Shown piece after piece: positions 25,301 to 35,098 of a DNA stretch of 64,000 bases. Both the position numbers and the translations under genes were made by a program. Position 1 is the first letter of the stretch. The number at the start of each line of letters is the position of its first letter. Source of the DNA: Pomacea canaliculata (Eukaryota; Mollusca; Gastropoda; Architaenioglossa; Ampullariidae); the NCBI RefSeq assembly GCF_003073045.1, contig NC_037593.1, positions 5,385,525 to 5,449,524 of the forward strand, in the 5' to 3' direction. The notes beneath the pieces are model-generated. The model did no database searches. It had not been told where the DNA came from and saw only the letters and a list, made by a program, of their open reading frames with translations.

Positions 25301-28173
25301 AGGTCCAACTCCCCTTCACAGAGCAAAATCAGCTCGCAGACCTCAAAGAATTCAACAGGAGCTGATGGAAAAGCTCAAAGACAAAGGTCTCCAAAACGCT
25401 CCAGGACAAAGTCGCGGTCACACTCTAGAGAAAGGTCACGAAAGTCAGAGAGTATTGAGAAAAGGTTTGTAAATTTGGTTTCCTTAAACCAAAATATTTT
25501 TTAGCAAACTCAGCTTTGACCATGATGAAGGTTAATATATGCATAATGTTTGCTAATTCAGATGCTAGAACAGGAGTTTTTTCTGATACCCTACTCGATT
25601 GTTTTTGATTCCTATAAGGCTTTTAGCAAAGAAGCACCAGGTGATTAACAGTAGGATAAAAACTGACCCACTTCTGAAACTGGTGGAACAAACTAGCATG
25701 ATGTTAAAAAAGAGAATTTATCTGGTCGAAAGAAAAGGAATAGATTTGTGTGGTGTAAGTCGGATATAGTACAATTTAGGGAGAGTTTAGTCAAATTTGT
25801 CTTTCTTCCCCCCAAAGATTTTATATGTTGCCAGACTAGATTTGACTATAATGCATTAGTTAAGTAGTAACAAGGGGATTAAAAAAAGGGGGAAAAATTT
25901 ATGACAAGAGCTAGAACAACCGATTTCTGATTAATTTTAGAAGAGCCCGCTCCAGGTCTTGCTCTCGAAGCAGAAGTTACAGTCGCAGCTTCAGTCGAAG
26001 CCGCAGTCGAAATCGAACACCTCACAGGGTCACACGAAGTCCTTCCATCAGACGTCGGCATGGCTCTCCTAGCCATCTAGACAAGCGCCGCATCACCAGG
26101 TGACAATGTACCACATTCTTTGTTTCATTAGACCGAGATTTTTTTGTGTGCGTGGCCTTTACATGTGGTAAGTTGGTGGGGGTGGGAGAGTGAGTGAAGA
26201 TATCTGGGATGTTATGAGTCTGTTAGTCTCAGCAGTTCTATGCTTCTTATGATTGTTTTTTATTATTTGCTTTTGATGTTTACAACTTGAGTTGTCAGTG
26301 TGTAATGAGTAAACTTTGTGTTAAATATAAATTCGTTTAAATACCAGGTTAATGAAGGATTAGACCTAAAACATCATGACCTATATGTGCATGAGAATCA
26401 TACGTTTGAGTTATTGGAGAGGGTGTTTTATATTTTTATTATGAGCAGTTAAAAATTTTAAATGGCTTTCTTTTTCAGTGCTATACACCCATGGTTTTAG
26501 TATGTTTAATAATTATTGTTCAAATGCTTCGGTGTCTTTATTTGCTATTTTCTTGGCTGTAATTTATTTCATTATGTTTTTCGTTTTACTTATTTTTGCT
26601 TGTGTGCCGTACCCAATATGTATGAAGGTCAAGGTCGCAAAGCTACAACAGAAACCACAGAAGACGGTCACATTCTCAGGTGTACAGGTCTCGATCCAGG
26701 TCGAGGTCACCCTACTATTCATCCCGCCACCACCGTCGTCCCTACCGTTAGACTACGGTAGCCATACCAAAGCCGGTATATAGACTCCCACTTTACTGCA
26801 TTAACAGCATTATGCTCTACTGACCTTATATGATCCGCATGACTTTTTAATAATTATGAAAATTACTCTGTTTTTTTTTTTTTACTCAAACAGTTGCCTT
26901 TGCATTAACAGCTGACCATGCAGTCTGTTGTTGCAGTTTAACTTGTTTGTAAGTTTACTTCTAACCAGAAAAAAACTCATCATTAGACATTTGTGACCTT
27001 TAACATCTTAACATCTCAGCTCGAAGCTGAATAGTGAATGACACATCCATACTAACAGCTATCATCAGATATGACAAGATTTAATGTTCATTTTTTAAAT
27101 GCTGCTTCCCTGATATTAAGTATTTTATTCGCATGTGATTACAACTGTCATTTGTTGGTACAGTATATGTTTGGTTATGCGTTTTGGGGCTTGTTGTATT
27201 TGTCTCTCTCATTTTTTAATTGCATGCCGGCATTTGCATGTACACTACTTTTCATTTGTTGTATGTGTACTAAAAATGTGGTGATGACACAAACTGTCTT
27301 GCCTTATTTACTAATCAAAGGGTAATCCGTGACATCAGTTGTTCTCTGCTATTTAGAATCTCTCAGAATATCAAGATACTGCAATAATTTTTTTTAACCA
27401 ATTCCTAGTTGAGAACAGTGAAGCACATTAGTTTATAAGTATTGCATTTTTTCATGTGAAATAGAGTTTAAGAAAACAGCCCTTTGCCTTCAAGCTTACA
27501 GATTATGATTTGACTTTCTGTAGCTTTGCAAGTCATGTCACTTTCAGCTATGCATAGATGCAACTGATCAAGATAAGGACTGTCAGACAATGCTTAATGC
27601 TTGATTTGTTAATGTGCATTTATAATTTATGAAACTACGCACACATGCATACTCAAGCATATACATAAAACTATAAACCTTACTTGTTCTGGCTGTTCCT
27701 AACAGGGTGAAGATTTTCTTAGCTGGCAAGTGCCTTAGATTAAAGTATACATTTTTTGATTGTAATTATAAATTCCTCAGGCTGTCCACAGGTGATAAAA
27801 AGAATGTTGGAAATCATAAAAATGTGATACAAAAATTATAGTCCTTGGCATTCTTGTAGTTCTAGCAAATACATTTGATCAGACTAGTCACAGTGTTGAA
27901 ATCCTAAGCTGAAACATTATTTACTGTTTTGTTTGAAAGGAAACCTGTTTAGTCTATTATAATTATTGTCTTGTAAGTTGCAGTGCTCGCAAACGGCCTG
28001 TACCTTACTACCGCCCCTCACCACCTCCATCCAGCTCCAGCAGCAGCTACTACTCTTCTCGCTCACGCTCCCGATCAGGGTCAAGGTCACGATTTCGCAG
28101 CCTCAGCCGCAGCCCCAGTCTCAGTTTCCGAAGGCGACGTTACAGCCCAAACATCCTCAGTGCATTAGCATAG
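1309..28173 (+). CDS. SRRM2: SRRM2/Cwc21-like serine/arginine repetitive matrix protein (3' part)
   Basis: Spliced exons seen: 1309-1419, 12868-13032, 13535-13603, 14173-14196, 14602-14667, 21181-21228, 22025-22105, 22510-22650, 25108-25464, 25941-26099, 27984-28173 (TAG). All joins keep frame and have GT-AG borders. The first exon is the end of a cwf21 domain (reads YSAEEITQKVSMFRKML). The second carries ETHQLAEANQEKNQRLREAF and YVDGSSFDP, a block diagnostic of SRRM2. Later exons are Lys/Arg- then RS-rich, ending in an SR tail (NILSALA). The family is a nuclear spliceosome-associated scaffold of active spliceosomes, and the cwf21 region binds PRP8/SNU114 (family knowledge). The start codon and first exons lie left of the window. 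The vertebrate protein has a far longer RS region, so this form is compact, nearer in size to SRRM1/yeast Cwc21-type proteins. The 3' end has alternative exon choices (see 26628). Confidence 0.88.
1842..2076. repeat. Dispersed repeat, copy 1 (other copy at 61389-61626)
   Basis: Same-orientation similarity to 61389-61626. It starts with an identical run (actataaaataaaaatgcaa, tgctggaa) and shares further blocks including caagtgaatt near the end and tcagtaacag/tagtaacag in the middle. No coding capacity or obvious terminal inverted repeats were found. It is probably an old, uncharacterised interspersed repeat of the host genome. Confidence 0.6.
10396..10450. repeat. (TG)n/(CA)n microsatellite with inverted arms
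   Basis: An alternating TG tract passes into GTGCACATGTGTGTGCACGC and then a CA-rich tract, so the two halves can fold back on each other. It is intronic in the SRRM2-like gene. Confidence 0.8.
11105..11178 (+). promoter_or_regulatory. Candidate intronic promoter-like cluster (two CCAAT boxes, CRE-like site, GC box)
   Basis: Within about 75 bp there are CCAAT at 11105-11109 and 11153-11157, TGCGTCACG at 11124-11132 (CRE/ATF-like) and GGGCGG at 11170-11175. The neighbourhood is visibly richer in G+C and CpG than the rest of this intron. NF-Y, CREB/ATF and Sp1 sites in this spacing are typical of TATA-less promoters (established knowledge). That it drives an alternative SRRM2 transcript or the open frame downstream is inference. 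Confidence 0.3.
11933..12394 (+). CDS. Unidentified open reading frame in an intron (154 codons with stop)
   Basis: An uninterrupted frame from ATG 11933 to TAA 12392-12394. Its middle is rich in Pro, Ser, His, Tyr and Gly (reads RFSPYPGQYHSPHPAAYPPI), followed by a His-containing stretch (GFHNLGHHHVKEVDVHES). I do not recognise the family. The GC content is raised relative to the surrounding intron, and a second frame is also open over 12012-12299, so this may be a pseudogene piece or chance. It lies about 750 bp downstream of the promoter-like cluster. Confidence 0.2.
   Translation: MSSKCFSPSVCQGALILQQVQEFAHLNAAGTDWHTCSMAGAGGNSRPYAPHQRFSPYPGQYHSPHPAAYPPISSCSWSHPHSGTGATSTTTIFDFFWEQANAKVGVSLGNLCGFHNLGHHHVKEVDVHESNLPKAGVLLGCYKVYLYANGACV
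14173..14196 (+). CDS. SRRM2: 24-nt microexon of the SRRM2-like gene
   Basis: Eight codons (…RRYREEKR…) lie between a good acceptor (tgcag) and a consensus donor (gtgagt). Including it keeps frame with the exons on both sides (phase 2 in, phase 2 out), and skipping it also keeps frame. Microexons this short are often regulated cassettes in animals; that this one is regulated is inference. The basic, Arg-rich content fits its neighbours. Confidence 0.6.
14668..21180 (+). other. SRRM2: 6.5-kb intron of the SRRM2-like gene
   Basis: It runs from donor gtaggt at 14668 to acceptor tttcag before 21181. AT-rich, with homopolymer T runs such as 19591-19615. I looked for further RS-coding exons in phase 2 and found none I would support. 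No repeat with recognisable ends was seen. Confidence 0.5.
23163..23330 (-). mobile_element. 3' tail of a Rex1-like LINE (minus orientation)
   Basis: Read on the minus strand, the segment ends with a block of the type AATTGCCCGTTGGGATTAAT AAAGT followed by a (TTGTTATTGTTG)n simple-repeat tail, here seen as aacaataacaataac at 23165-23190. This CCC..GGGATTAATAAAGT end with a short-repeat tail is characteristic of Rex1/Babar-type non-LTR elements. A CA-rich microsatellite follows. Only the 3' end is present, as is usual for 5'-truncated LINE insertions. Confidence 0.55.
23380..23600 (+). mobile_element. LINE reverse-transcriptase fragment (plus orientation)
   Basis: Two overlapping frames give pieces resembling the RT box region: GLPHGSVFNLSLC in one frame (compare G-V-P-Q-G-S-V-L-G-P) and CLYIHHLGLQYHKCFADTQL in the next (compare the Y/F-A-D-D-T-Q catalytic box). 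One Asp of the FADDTQL motif is lost and a frameshift separates the two parts. It is a dead fragment of a CR1/L2-like element, in opposite orientation to the LINE tail next to it, so two insertions are involved. Confidence 0.5.
24136..24526. mobile_element. 391-bp near-palindromic MITE with 11-bp target duplication
   Basis: The arms at about 24141-24290 and 24373-24521 are inverted copies of one another over roughly 150 bp, starting CACTTAATCCCC and containing CACTTCATCCCCAACGCTTC. The central ~80 bp is unpaired. The identical 11-mer ccatactctgt stands at 24125-24135 and 24527-24537, a direct repeat abutting both ends. The arm tip holds three diverged head-to-tail copies of a ~15-bp CACTTMATCCCCA unit. 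A long TIR and a 9-11 bp duplication fit a Mutator-like or foldback element. It has no coding capacity. The element is in the SRRM2 intron 22651-25107. Confidence 0.82.
26628..26751 (+). CDS. SRRM2: Alternative RS exon or alternative 3'-terminal exon of the SRRM2-like gene
   Basis: This continues exon 25941-26099 in frame (AG|G) and encodes a strongly RS-rich stretch ending YYSSRHHRRPYR followed by TAG at 26749-26751. It can act as a terminal exon. It also contains two phase-2 AG|gt donors (after 26687 and 26699) giving 60- or 72-nt symmetric exons that would splice in frame to 27984. Exon 26099 can equally join 27984 directly. Which form is used cannot be decided without transcripts. The acceptor (tatgaag) has a weak polypyrimidine tract. 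Confidence 0.6.
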
Positions 28174-29620
28174 AAAACAGCATTAACTGTCAGGGTCTGG
28201 AAATAATGATACAGAGTGCTGAACTCTTTGAGTAGCCTATGGAACCAATTCATGGGTGAAGACAAGGTGCAGTGGAAATGGTAGATAAATTGCACTTAAT
28301 TAAACTTGAATGTAGAACATTCAGTTTGCAGCATTTTTTGGTCATTTCATATCACCCATCTTGCTTTTTTCACTAAGATAAAGAACTATTCTGTGAGAAC
28401 ATCAGTACCAAAAAAAAAAAAGCCATATCCAGTGCTTTGCTTTTATCAATAATTTGTTAGTTTTATCTGTTTGCATTAGGGTTAACATTTTGACAAATGT
28501 ATGTTTTGTAATAAACCATCATAGGAGTGCTTTATACGGATCATCAAGATCTTCATCTTTCATTAATATCCATAGTTTCTATGTACAGATCTACTCGGAA
28601 ACAGGAACAACCCACCTCATTCATCATAGTCTCTAACCCTAACAGCACCTCTTATAATGCATGTTGTACAATTTCGCTAACTTGAACTTTGAACATATTG
28701 TGTAACATTTGTTTTTAGAACCATAATAGATTGATCTAGGTTCAGCAGGAGTCATAGGTGATAAAGTCTGATGAATGTTAATATAGAGATCAGTTGTGTG
28801 TAATAGTTATCTCTCACTCATACAAGTATTTTCTGGAAATTGGAGTCTTGCGTCCACGCACGCATACAGAGGGAGAAAAAAAATGATAAGAGAATGATAT
28901 ATGGAGAAAATGCCTTTTGTTGTGCTTTAACCTGTAGAATAACTGGTCATACAACAAAATTCTTAGAAAAGACGATTGCTAAGGAATAGTTTCTAGTGGC
29001 CATATTTTATGACTTTATAGAAATGGTTTAAATTTACATCAGTATCTGGAAATGCTACCATTGTCACTATTATTGAATACCAGTTTCTTAAACCCTTGCA
29101 AAGCTTGTAATAACTGCTTGCATTTAGGCATCTTCTGTATTTCTGAAGAATTTAGAATGTGGCTGTCCTTTTAACAAAGTTTGTGTGAGCAGCATTTGCA
29201 TGTCAAATCTAAAATTTTGGGTGTGAATAAAGCAGATGGGGAGACTTTATCTTATCAATGAAGAAAGTACTCAGTTTGGGCGGCTGGGTCTAGCTAAGCA
29301 AGAGTGTTTTAGCAAGTATGTATCTGTGTTGCATTTTAAAAGCATTAATAAAAGACTTGCAGCATAGAGAAAATGAATGGATTTGCACTTGTTGTTGCAA
29401 AGTACCAATGTACATACTCAGCAAACATAATATGTCCCTGTTGGTATTGGTACACCACCTTGACTGGCAACATTTATCTCTCAGTTTCATCATTTCATTT
29501 GTTGGTGTAGGGGTGGGGGGAATATCTTTGCTTTTTAAAGAACTTTATACATTTACATACCCTTGCTTCATTAGTTGATGTGAATGTTCTAATGAAAAAA
29601 TAAAGTTGTTTCCTTGTTAA
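28174..29620 (+). other. SRRM2: Probable 3' UTR of the SRRM2-like gene
   Basis: It follows the TAG at 28171-28173 and contains no coding exon. It is bounded by the AATAAA at 29599-29604. AT-rich, with a poly-A run at 28410-28421. Confidence 0.55.
29599..29604 (+). terminator. Polyadenylation signal of the SRRM2-like gene
   Basis: AATAAA followed closely by a GU/U-rich stretch (gttgtttccttgtt), the usual arrangement for a cleavage/polyadenylation site. It is the first such combination downstream of the terminal stop codon and before the convergent PXMP2-like gene. Confidence 0.55.
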
Positions 29621-31358
29621 ACAGTTCAAACATCTTGGCTTATTTTTGTTGGGACTCGGGCAACAAAGACTCTTTTCAGCTTATGCATTATACATAATGG
29701 ATGCACATCACTTGAAAATATGACATTTACTGTTCTAAGTATCCATAATAGTCAATGTGACAGTTTCAACATGGGATTAATTATTTTATTAGTAACAGCA
29801 GCCTCCGAAACACACATGATAAATTTGGATATAGATTTGCAAGTATCTCTAAAGTTCAGTATTTTCACTCAGTTATTTGGACCAGTAGGTGAGATACCTT
29901 GAAAACTCCCCACTCCATTCTTCTGTCAAAATACAGGAACATATGATTTGTCATTTACTTAAATATCATATAATCTGAAAGATTTAAAATATAATCTGAA
30001 AGATTTATATGATAAAGGGCAGTCTTTCAGTCACAACATAAAGTCAGTGATTGTCCTGTTAACATAGAGTTTCCAAAATGTCATATACTGTGATCACAAA
30101 TGTGTTGATGCCTATTTTTTTCCCTTTCTTATATTAACAACTCAGTTCCAACTTTCTGTTATTGGGTAAAGCTCTTTGTATTTCTTTGTATTATATGGTG
30201 TATTCAGTGGCGAAATTTGAAATGTTCAAAATAAAATTATGAAGAAACAACTACAATCCAAAAATGTCTTGGTGGATCTGCATGTGAATATAGCGGAAGG
30301 GGATGCTGAGAGGTTGAAACAATCAACTGAGATTGAAACATCAAGGTTTATCCTTAACTATGACAATCGACATCACAGGAATATTGGTGTCTTCCATAAA
30401 CTTTATTAGCCTGTGTGTTTCAAACAAAGCTACACCCAGCAGCAGATGCTCATCAGCATCACTGACTCTTATCTGGATACAAGATTAAGTCACATGAGCC
30501 AGGCGGCCAATCAGAAGGCTCAGGTAAGGTTCCTATGTAACAAGTTTCAAGAAAAATAAATTCGCTGCCTGCTGACCTCACCGCTATCCGCTTCTCCCTG
30601 GATCTCCACACATCTGCCGTATGGAAAATGCACCCAAGGTTTTTGAACAGCTAATGTAATTGTCGATGTTTGTAGGTTTTATGTTGCACACAATATTAAA
30701 AAATGCACTAAAGGCTCATTCTTGCTGGATGTATTCAACCAAAAAATAATTGAGACTTCATCAAATAATCTGCAAAGACACTAAAATGCATGTCTTTCTG
30801 TATACATGTATACATAAAACCGCATAGTGCCAAGTAAAAGTACTTACATAAAAAGTACTTGCATTACAAAAAAGTATATATATAAACCAAACCCAGGGAA
30901 GGCTTAGATGGCAATCACAAACTATGGCATTGAGACTGTCCTTAGCACAGTCTGGAGGAGCAGATTTTTACGTATTGATCTTACTGCTTAATTCTGCAGT
31001 CCACCACGAGTGAATAGTAAAAAAATATATATTACTCAGTGAATGGGCTAGAAGTTTAACTGTAAAGTGTTAATACTGACCTTTGCTGGTCAAAAGGCAG
31101 TGACCAAAGGCTGCATATTGTTTATGCTCAACAGCTTGAAATCAGCATGTTAAAAACTTAATAGCAGACCATGTGAATCACCCAGCTAGTTGTAACTGGC
31201 ATTTTCTAAGATCAGAATGGCCATTTATGAGCATAGTTGATCTTGGAGGACCATCTGGTTAATGTACATGCTTGGAGCTAGTGAGCAATAAGACAAAAAG
31301 CATACCTGGAATTCTTTGATGTACCTTAAAATGCATTAAATATTATCAATAAACTCTA
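29621..31358. other. Intergenic stretch between convergent SRRM2-like and PXMP2-like genes
   Basis: No gene was recognised. At 29967-30008 a short unit (ataatctgaaagattta) is tandemly duplicated. Around 30260-30640 is a GC-richer block which on the minus strand reads CTGATGAGCATCTGCTGCTG, then GTTTGAAACACACAGGCTAATAAAG. This is reminiscent of retroelement or SINE 3' regions, but I cannot assign a family. The rest is AT-rich. Confidence 0.45.
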
Positions 31359-31364
31359 TTTATT
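31359..31364 (-). terminator. Polyadenylation signal of the PXMP2-like gene
   Basis: TTTATT on the plus strand is AATAAA on the minus strand, about 120 bp past the PXMP2 stop codon. This gives a short 3' UTR. Confidence 0.5.
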
Positions 31365-31483
31365 ATAAAAAAAAATAAAGTCACAAGTACTGCATGTGCA
31401 TAGAGAAAGGGGTGCACAAGCTTCTGTCTCTTCTGGAGAAGCACTGTTTACATAATGTGAAGTCATCTTCAGGTCATTAAGCA

Positions 31484-34400
31484 TTATGCAGTAGCCTGAC
31501 GGCGCTTGACAGAAAGGAAAATCATCCACACCAATCCACACAAATTTCCAAACAATGTGCGAAACTGGAACAGAAAAATGTCTTAGTAGCATTACAGCTG
31601 CTCAGTTAAGTGGCTTTATTTCATTTTTCCATCTGCATATGTGTTACAAAGTCTAAGTTGCACAATTCGAATTCTATTGGAGATATGGCTTAAGATGAAA
31701 AGATTTGAATAGAACAGCAAATAAAAGATAAATGGCTCTTCATTATCACCATCTGAAAAGCTTACAGACAAAGCAAAAGATATGGTTTCTGCAAAACTCA
31801 TTCTCCAAAACACTATTAACAGTTGTCAAATATACCAACTGACACCCTATTCAAGTGACAAAGAATGTTGATCTAGATCATTAACACACACTTAATGGTT
31901 TATATTGGTTCCTTAAAGTACAAATAATGCAAAAATTCCACAAAAGATTGTTGGAGAATGAAATATCGTTTAACTACCAAGGACAGTTAATCTAAAACCA
32001 AGGATTAATCCCCTTCCAATAAGGGTTAACCTATTTCTGTGAATTTAAAAAGAAAAGGGGGGATTATCATACCTTTAAAGGAATGTAGTTAACTGTAATG
32101 TACTGTACTACACTCCACACAGTCCAGTTAAGTTTCAGAATCATCCAGTACACCTGCTTTAATTTCTCCATCGCTGCATCATGTCCAGATCCCTGTGCAC
32201 AAACAGCTGTGTTCAGACAAGACTTCACTGATACTCTGAAGCAATATGAAATTTCTAATACTACTTTTCAAACTATGCATGATTTTACATACACCATTTT
32301 ACTGAACTGTGTTTTTTAACACCCATTAAGTGATACATTTCTCAACTGTTTGTTGTGATAGATTACTAAATTAATTTTTTTTTGGCTTTTTGAAACTATT
32401 TTTGTGATACAAGCATTTTTAGCATCAAAGATTTTGTTTATTTCAACAGTAGTTAGCCAATAAAATTCATATACTCTTCTTTATAAAAGTGTCTGCATTT
32501 TTACATGTAAAACTGATTATGTAATAAATTTCACTAAAATAAATGGTACAGATTCATGTGTTGCTATAGCTATAGTCCTTAGCACATCAGAGTCGTGCTG
32601 ATCTTCCTACGTGTCTCACAGACAAGACGTTTGTATTTTTTAAAAAAAGAACTTTCTTTTAAGTCTAGTTATACATCAGGGCTTCTGTTAAGGCTAAATT
32701 CTTTGGGGTCCAAGGGACCCCTTCTTCAGATTTTTAAGGGGTCCCTGTTCTTCGCCCAAATTTGAAGGGGACCCCATTGACGAAAATTGAAGGGGTCCTC
32801 TGAACTTTTAATGCGTACTGTACGCAATTTTATCGTAAGCAGAAGCCCTGTACATGTATTCATTTTAAGTTGATGCAAGTTGACACATACAAAAATCATG
32901 AGTAAATTAGTTGCAGGATCACTAAAAACCATCTTTTGGGGACCCCGCTTGGTATGTCGTGGGTTAACAAGGTAATTTGGAAAACAGACGTGTGTGTATG
33001 TGTGCTTACACATTTATAGAGATGTGTGCACAAAATAAGCATAAATGCCTAATATGAACATATACGTAAACTACATCTGTTTCCAGCTTTAATTCCTTCC
33101 AATGAAGCAAAATATTTTAAATATAAGACACCTAGGCTAAGTTTTACATCTTAATTTGTCACTACATCTGGGTGTACAGATGTGCATGTATGTATATGCA
33201 TGCTTCTGTGTATAAATATGTGTGTGCATTTTAAGTGGCAAATGCACCATTATTCTCTTCAACATTTTGTTTAAGATGTGGAATGATACAGCACAAATTT
33301 TTAATTTCATTCACCTCAGCAATCGACACATAATATAGGAAGGCAAGCAGAAATGGTGGTGCAAACACTAGTCTGTCAAAAAGCAGTCTTTTCAAAGAAG
33401 AATACTTTTTCTCTCGTGGGAAATATTTCTCCATGAAGGCATACAGATGATGAGTAATTGGTCCACTCACAATTAATCTGTAAGAATAATTTTAAATATG
33501 CTCAAAGATCAATATACTTCTTTTAATAATTCCCCCTATTTAATTTTTAAAAAACTTTTTTTGTGGGGTTTTGTTTTTTTGTGGGTGGGTGTTTTTTGGC
33601 ACCATGCAATGAGCTGGTAAACTTTTTGGTGGGGTATGAATTACATAATAAACTTCTTTCATTTCATGAGTTTCTGGCACCTTCCATGCAACTTAAATTG
33701 TTTTCAGAAAAAAGAAATTGAAAAAGCCTTAACAAATTGGTTAGGTTGCATGATTTCAGCATTAGCCATTTTCCACAGTTTCGATCTTTTTTGATAAGTA
33801 GTATAATTTATAACCAACACATAAAATGAAAATGAAAAAGTCACCCAAAAGACATATATGCAAATACACTTCTCCAGTATATTCTTCCTTTAGCTCGTGA
33901 GTCTTTAACTATCAGCTGGGAGATGATAGTACCAAGTCCAGAAACCAGTGCACTGAAAAATAAGTATTTTAAGTTTCAATAATAATAGTCAAGAAAGATT
34001 TTCCTTATACTCATAGCCAGGACTTATTTTATTGCGCCTTTTAAAAGTATAAAAGAAAACAAAAAGCAAAACAGGCAATTTAATGCATTATTTTATAACA
34101 CCTAAGTAATATTTTTCTAGTAGTATATATAGGGACCATAGCTATCATTGCCTAGGCCTCAAACGTCCCCTCTTAGTCACTTTCATGTCTGGATTTGAAT
34201 TTCACATACTTATATAAATCTGCAGTGCCAAACTTTACTTTATTTTTAAAAATCCTTAATTAGAAACAGGTAATTTCCTTATTGCCACTCACCATACTCA
34301 TCAAGCGCTCTCTCTCTCTTCTTTTCATTCCTACACATGCAATATATTTTTATTTCTAATAGCTGAAACATAACGCTAATGCTGATAACTCTCCTTAACT

Positions 34401-34819
34401 TTAATTTTAGATAAAGGCAAGTGCTCTGCCACATCAACTCTGGATTTTATCCCCGGACCCTTCACCACCCCGCGGGGTCACGAACATAACCCTAACCCTA
34501 ACCATGACCTGTAACCTGACGCCAGAGCTTCAAGAGTCCGCCAATCTAATGATCCCAGTACACGGTAAATCCATGCAAAATAAATTCAAAATCAGTTGCT
34601 TACTCAGTAATTTAACAAAACCAGTTATTTACTGAAACTGTCAACAGTCCATCACTTGTCTTTATATTCCAACAAACGGTAAAGAAAACGCCAGCGCATG
34701 TCGTCTGCTTACTTGGTCACTGCTTTCGTTACCACTGGCCGCCGCTGAAGCAAGCGAAGATATTCTGTTAATGCTTTCTCGAATATATTTCCCTTTTTCT
34801 CGCCTTTACTTAAACTCAT
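31484..34819 (-). CDS. PXMP2: PXMP2-like peroxisomal membrane protein (Mpv17/PMP22 family), complete
   Basis: Five exons in transcript order: 34713-34819 (ATG at 34819), 33845-33952, 33315-33477, 32073-32192, 31484-31564 (TAA). They total 579 nt, 192 residues, close to the vertebrate length of about 195. Landmarks in order are the N-terminal EYLRLLQRRPVVTKAVT, then GPITHHLYAFMEKYFP, then KRLLFDRLVFAPPFLLAFLY, then LKLNWTVWSVVQYITVNYIP (the family's WxxWPxxQxxNFxxVP-like block, with Ser-Val in place of Thr-Pro) and FRTLFGNLCGLVWMIFLS. The family forms small pores in the peroxisomal membrane (PXMP2) or related inner membranes (Mpv17), with four predicted hydrophobic segments. The order and lengths favour PXMP2 over Mpv17. 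All introns are GT-AG. The 5' end is head-to-head with the VWC membrane protein gene. A hAT-like MITE sits in the intron between exons 3 and 4. Confidence 0.9.
32677..32850. mobile_element. Small hAT-like MITE with CAGGGCTTCTG terminal inverted repeats
   Basis: The left end CAGGGCTTCTGTTAAGG is matched on the other strand at the right end by CAGGGCTTCTGCTTACG. TACAT abuts both ends (32672-32676 and 32851-32855). The inside carries repeated AAGGGGTCC/GGGGACCCC blocks but no coding frame. CAGGG termini are typical of hAT elements, although the clean 8-bp duplication expected for hAT is not visible, only 5 bp. It is intronic in PXMP2. Confidence 0.6.
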
Positions 34820-35098
34820 TTTCTGTAGCAGAAACTGCAAGGAACAGCAGAATGACGTTGAATACGTGAAATAAGAGCAGTATTTTCACACAGATCTACA
34901 CTGTGACCCTCGGACCATGATGGCTCTCGCGAATTACCGTGTCATCTCGGGAGACTTGGGATTTCATGTTGGGTCGAAGGTGGACCCGTGTTCATTTTCT
35001 TCTCTGTCATTCTCAAGCTTGGACAGACTTTTACGGGTATCTCAGGTTTAGTAAATCACGAAAGGATGTAGAAACAGTTAACAAGACGTTGTTTTAAA
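34820..35098. promoter_or_regulatory. Bidirectional promoter region (PXMP2-like / VWC membrane protein)
   Basis: Only 279 bp separate the two divergent start codons, so both 5' UTRs and the core promoter lie here. TCTCGCGA at 34925-34932 matches most of the TCTCGCGAGA element common in TATA-less, often divergent, animal promoters. CpG is denser than in the surroundings. No TATA box is evident. Start sites are not determined. Confidence 0.55.

Noticed and set aside
30420-30470. CTGATGAG … GAAAC on the minus strand, suggesting a hammerhead ribozyme
   Set aside because: The core words are present, but the sequence between them cannot form stem II next to the core, and stem I/III pairing is not evident.
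32726-33013. Minus-strand frame of 95 codons overlapping the GGGGACCCC element
   Set aside because: Explained by the mini-element and its GC-rich repeats; no coding evidence.
34479-34494. taaccctaaccctaacc, telomere-like repeat
   Set aside because: Only about two and a half units; too short for an interstitial telomere. A similar two-unit run at 45670 is equally trivial.
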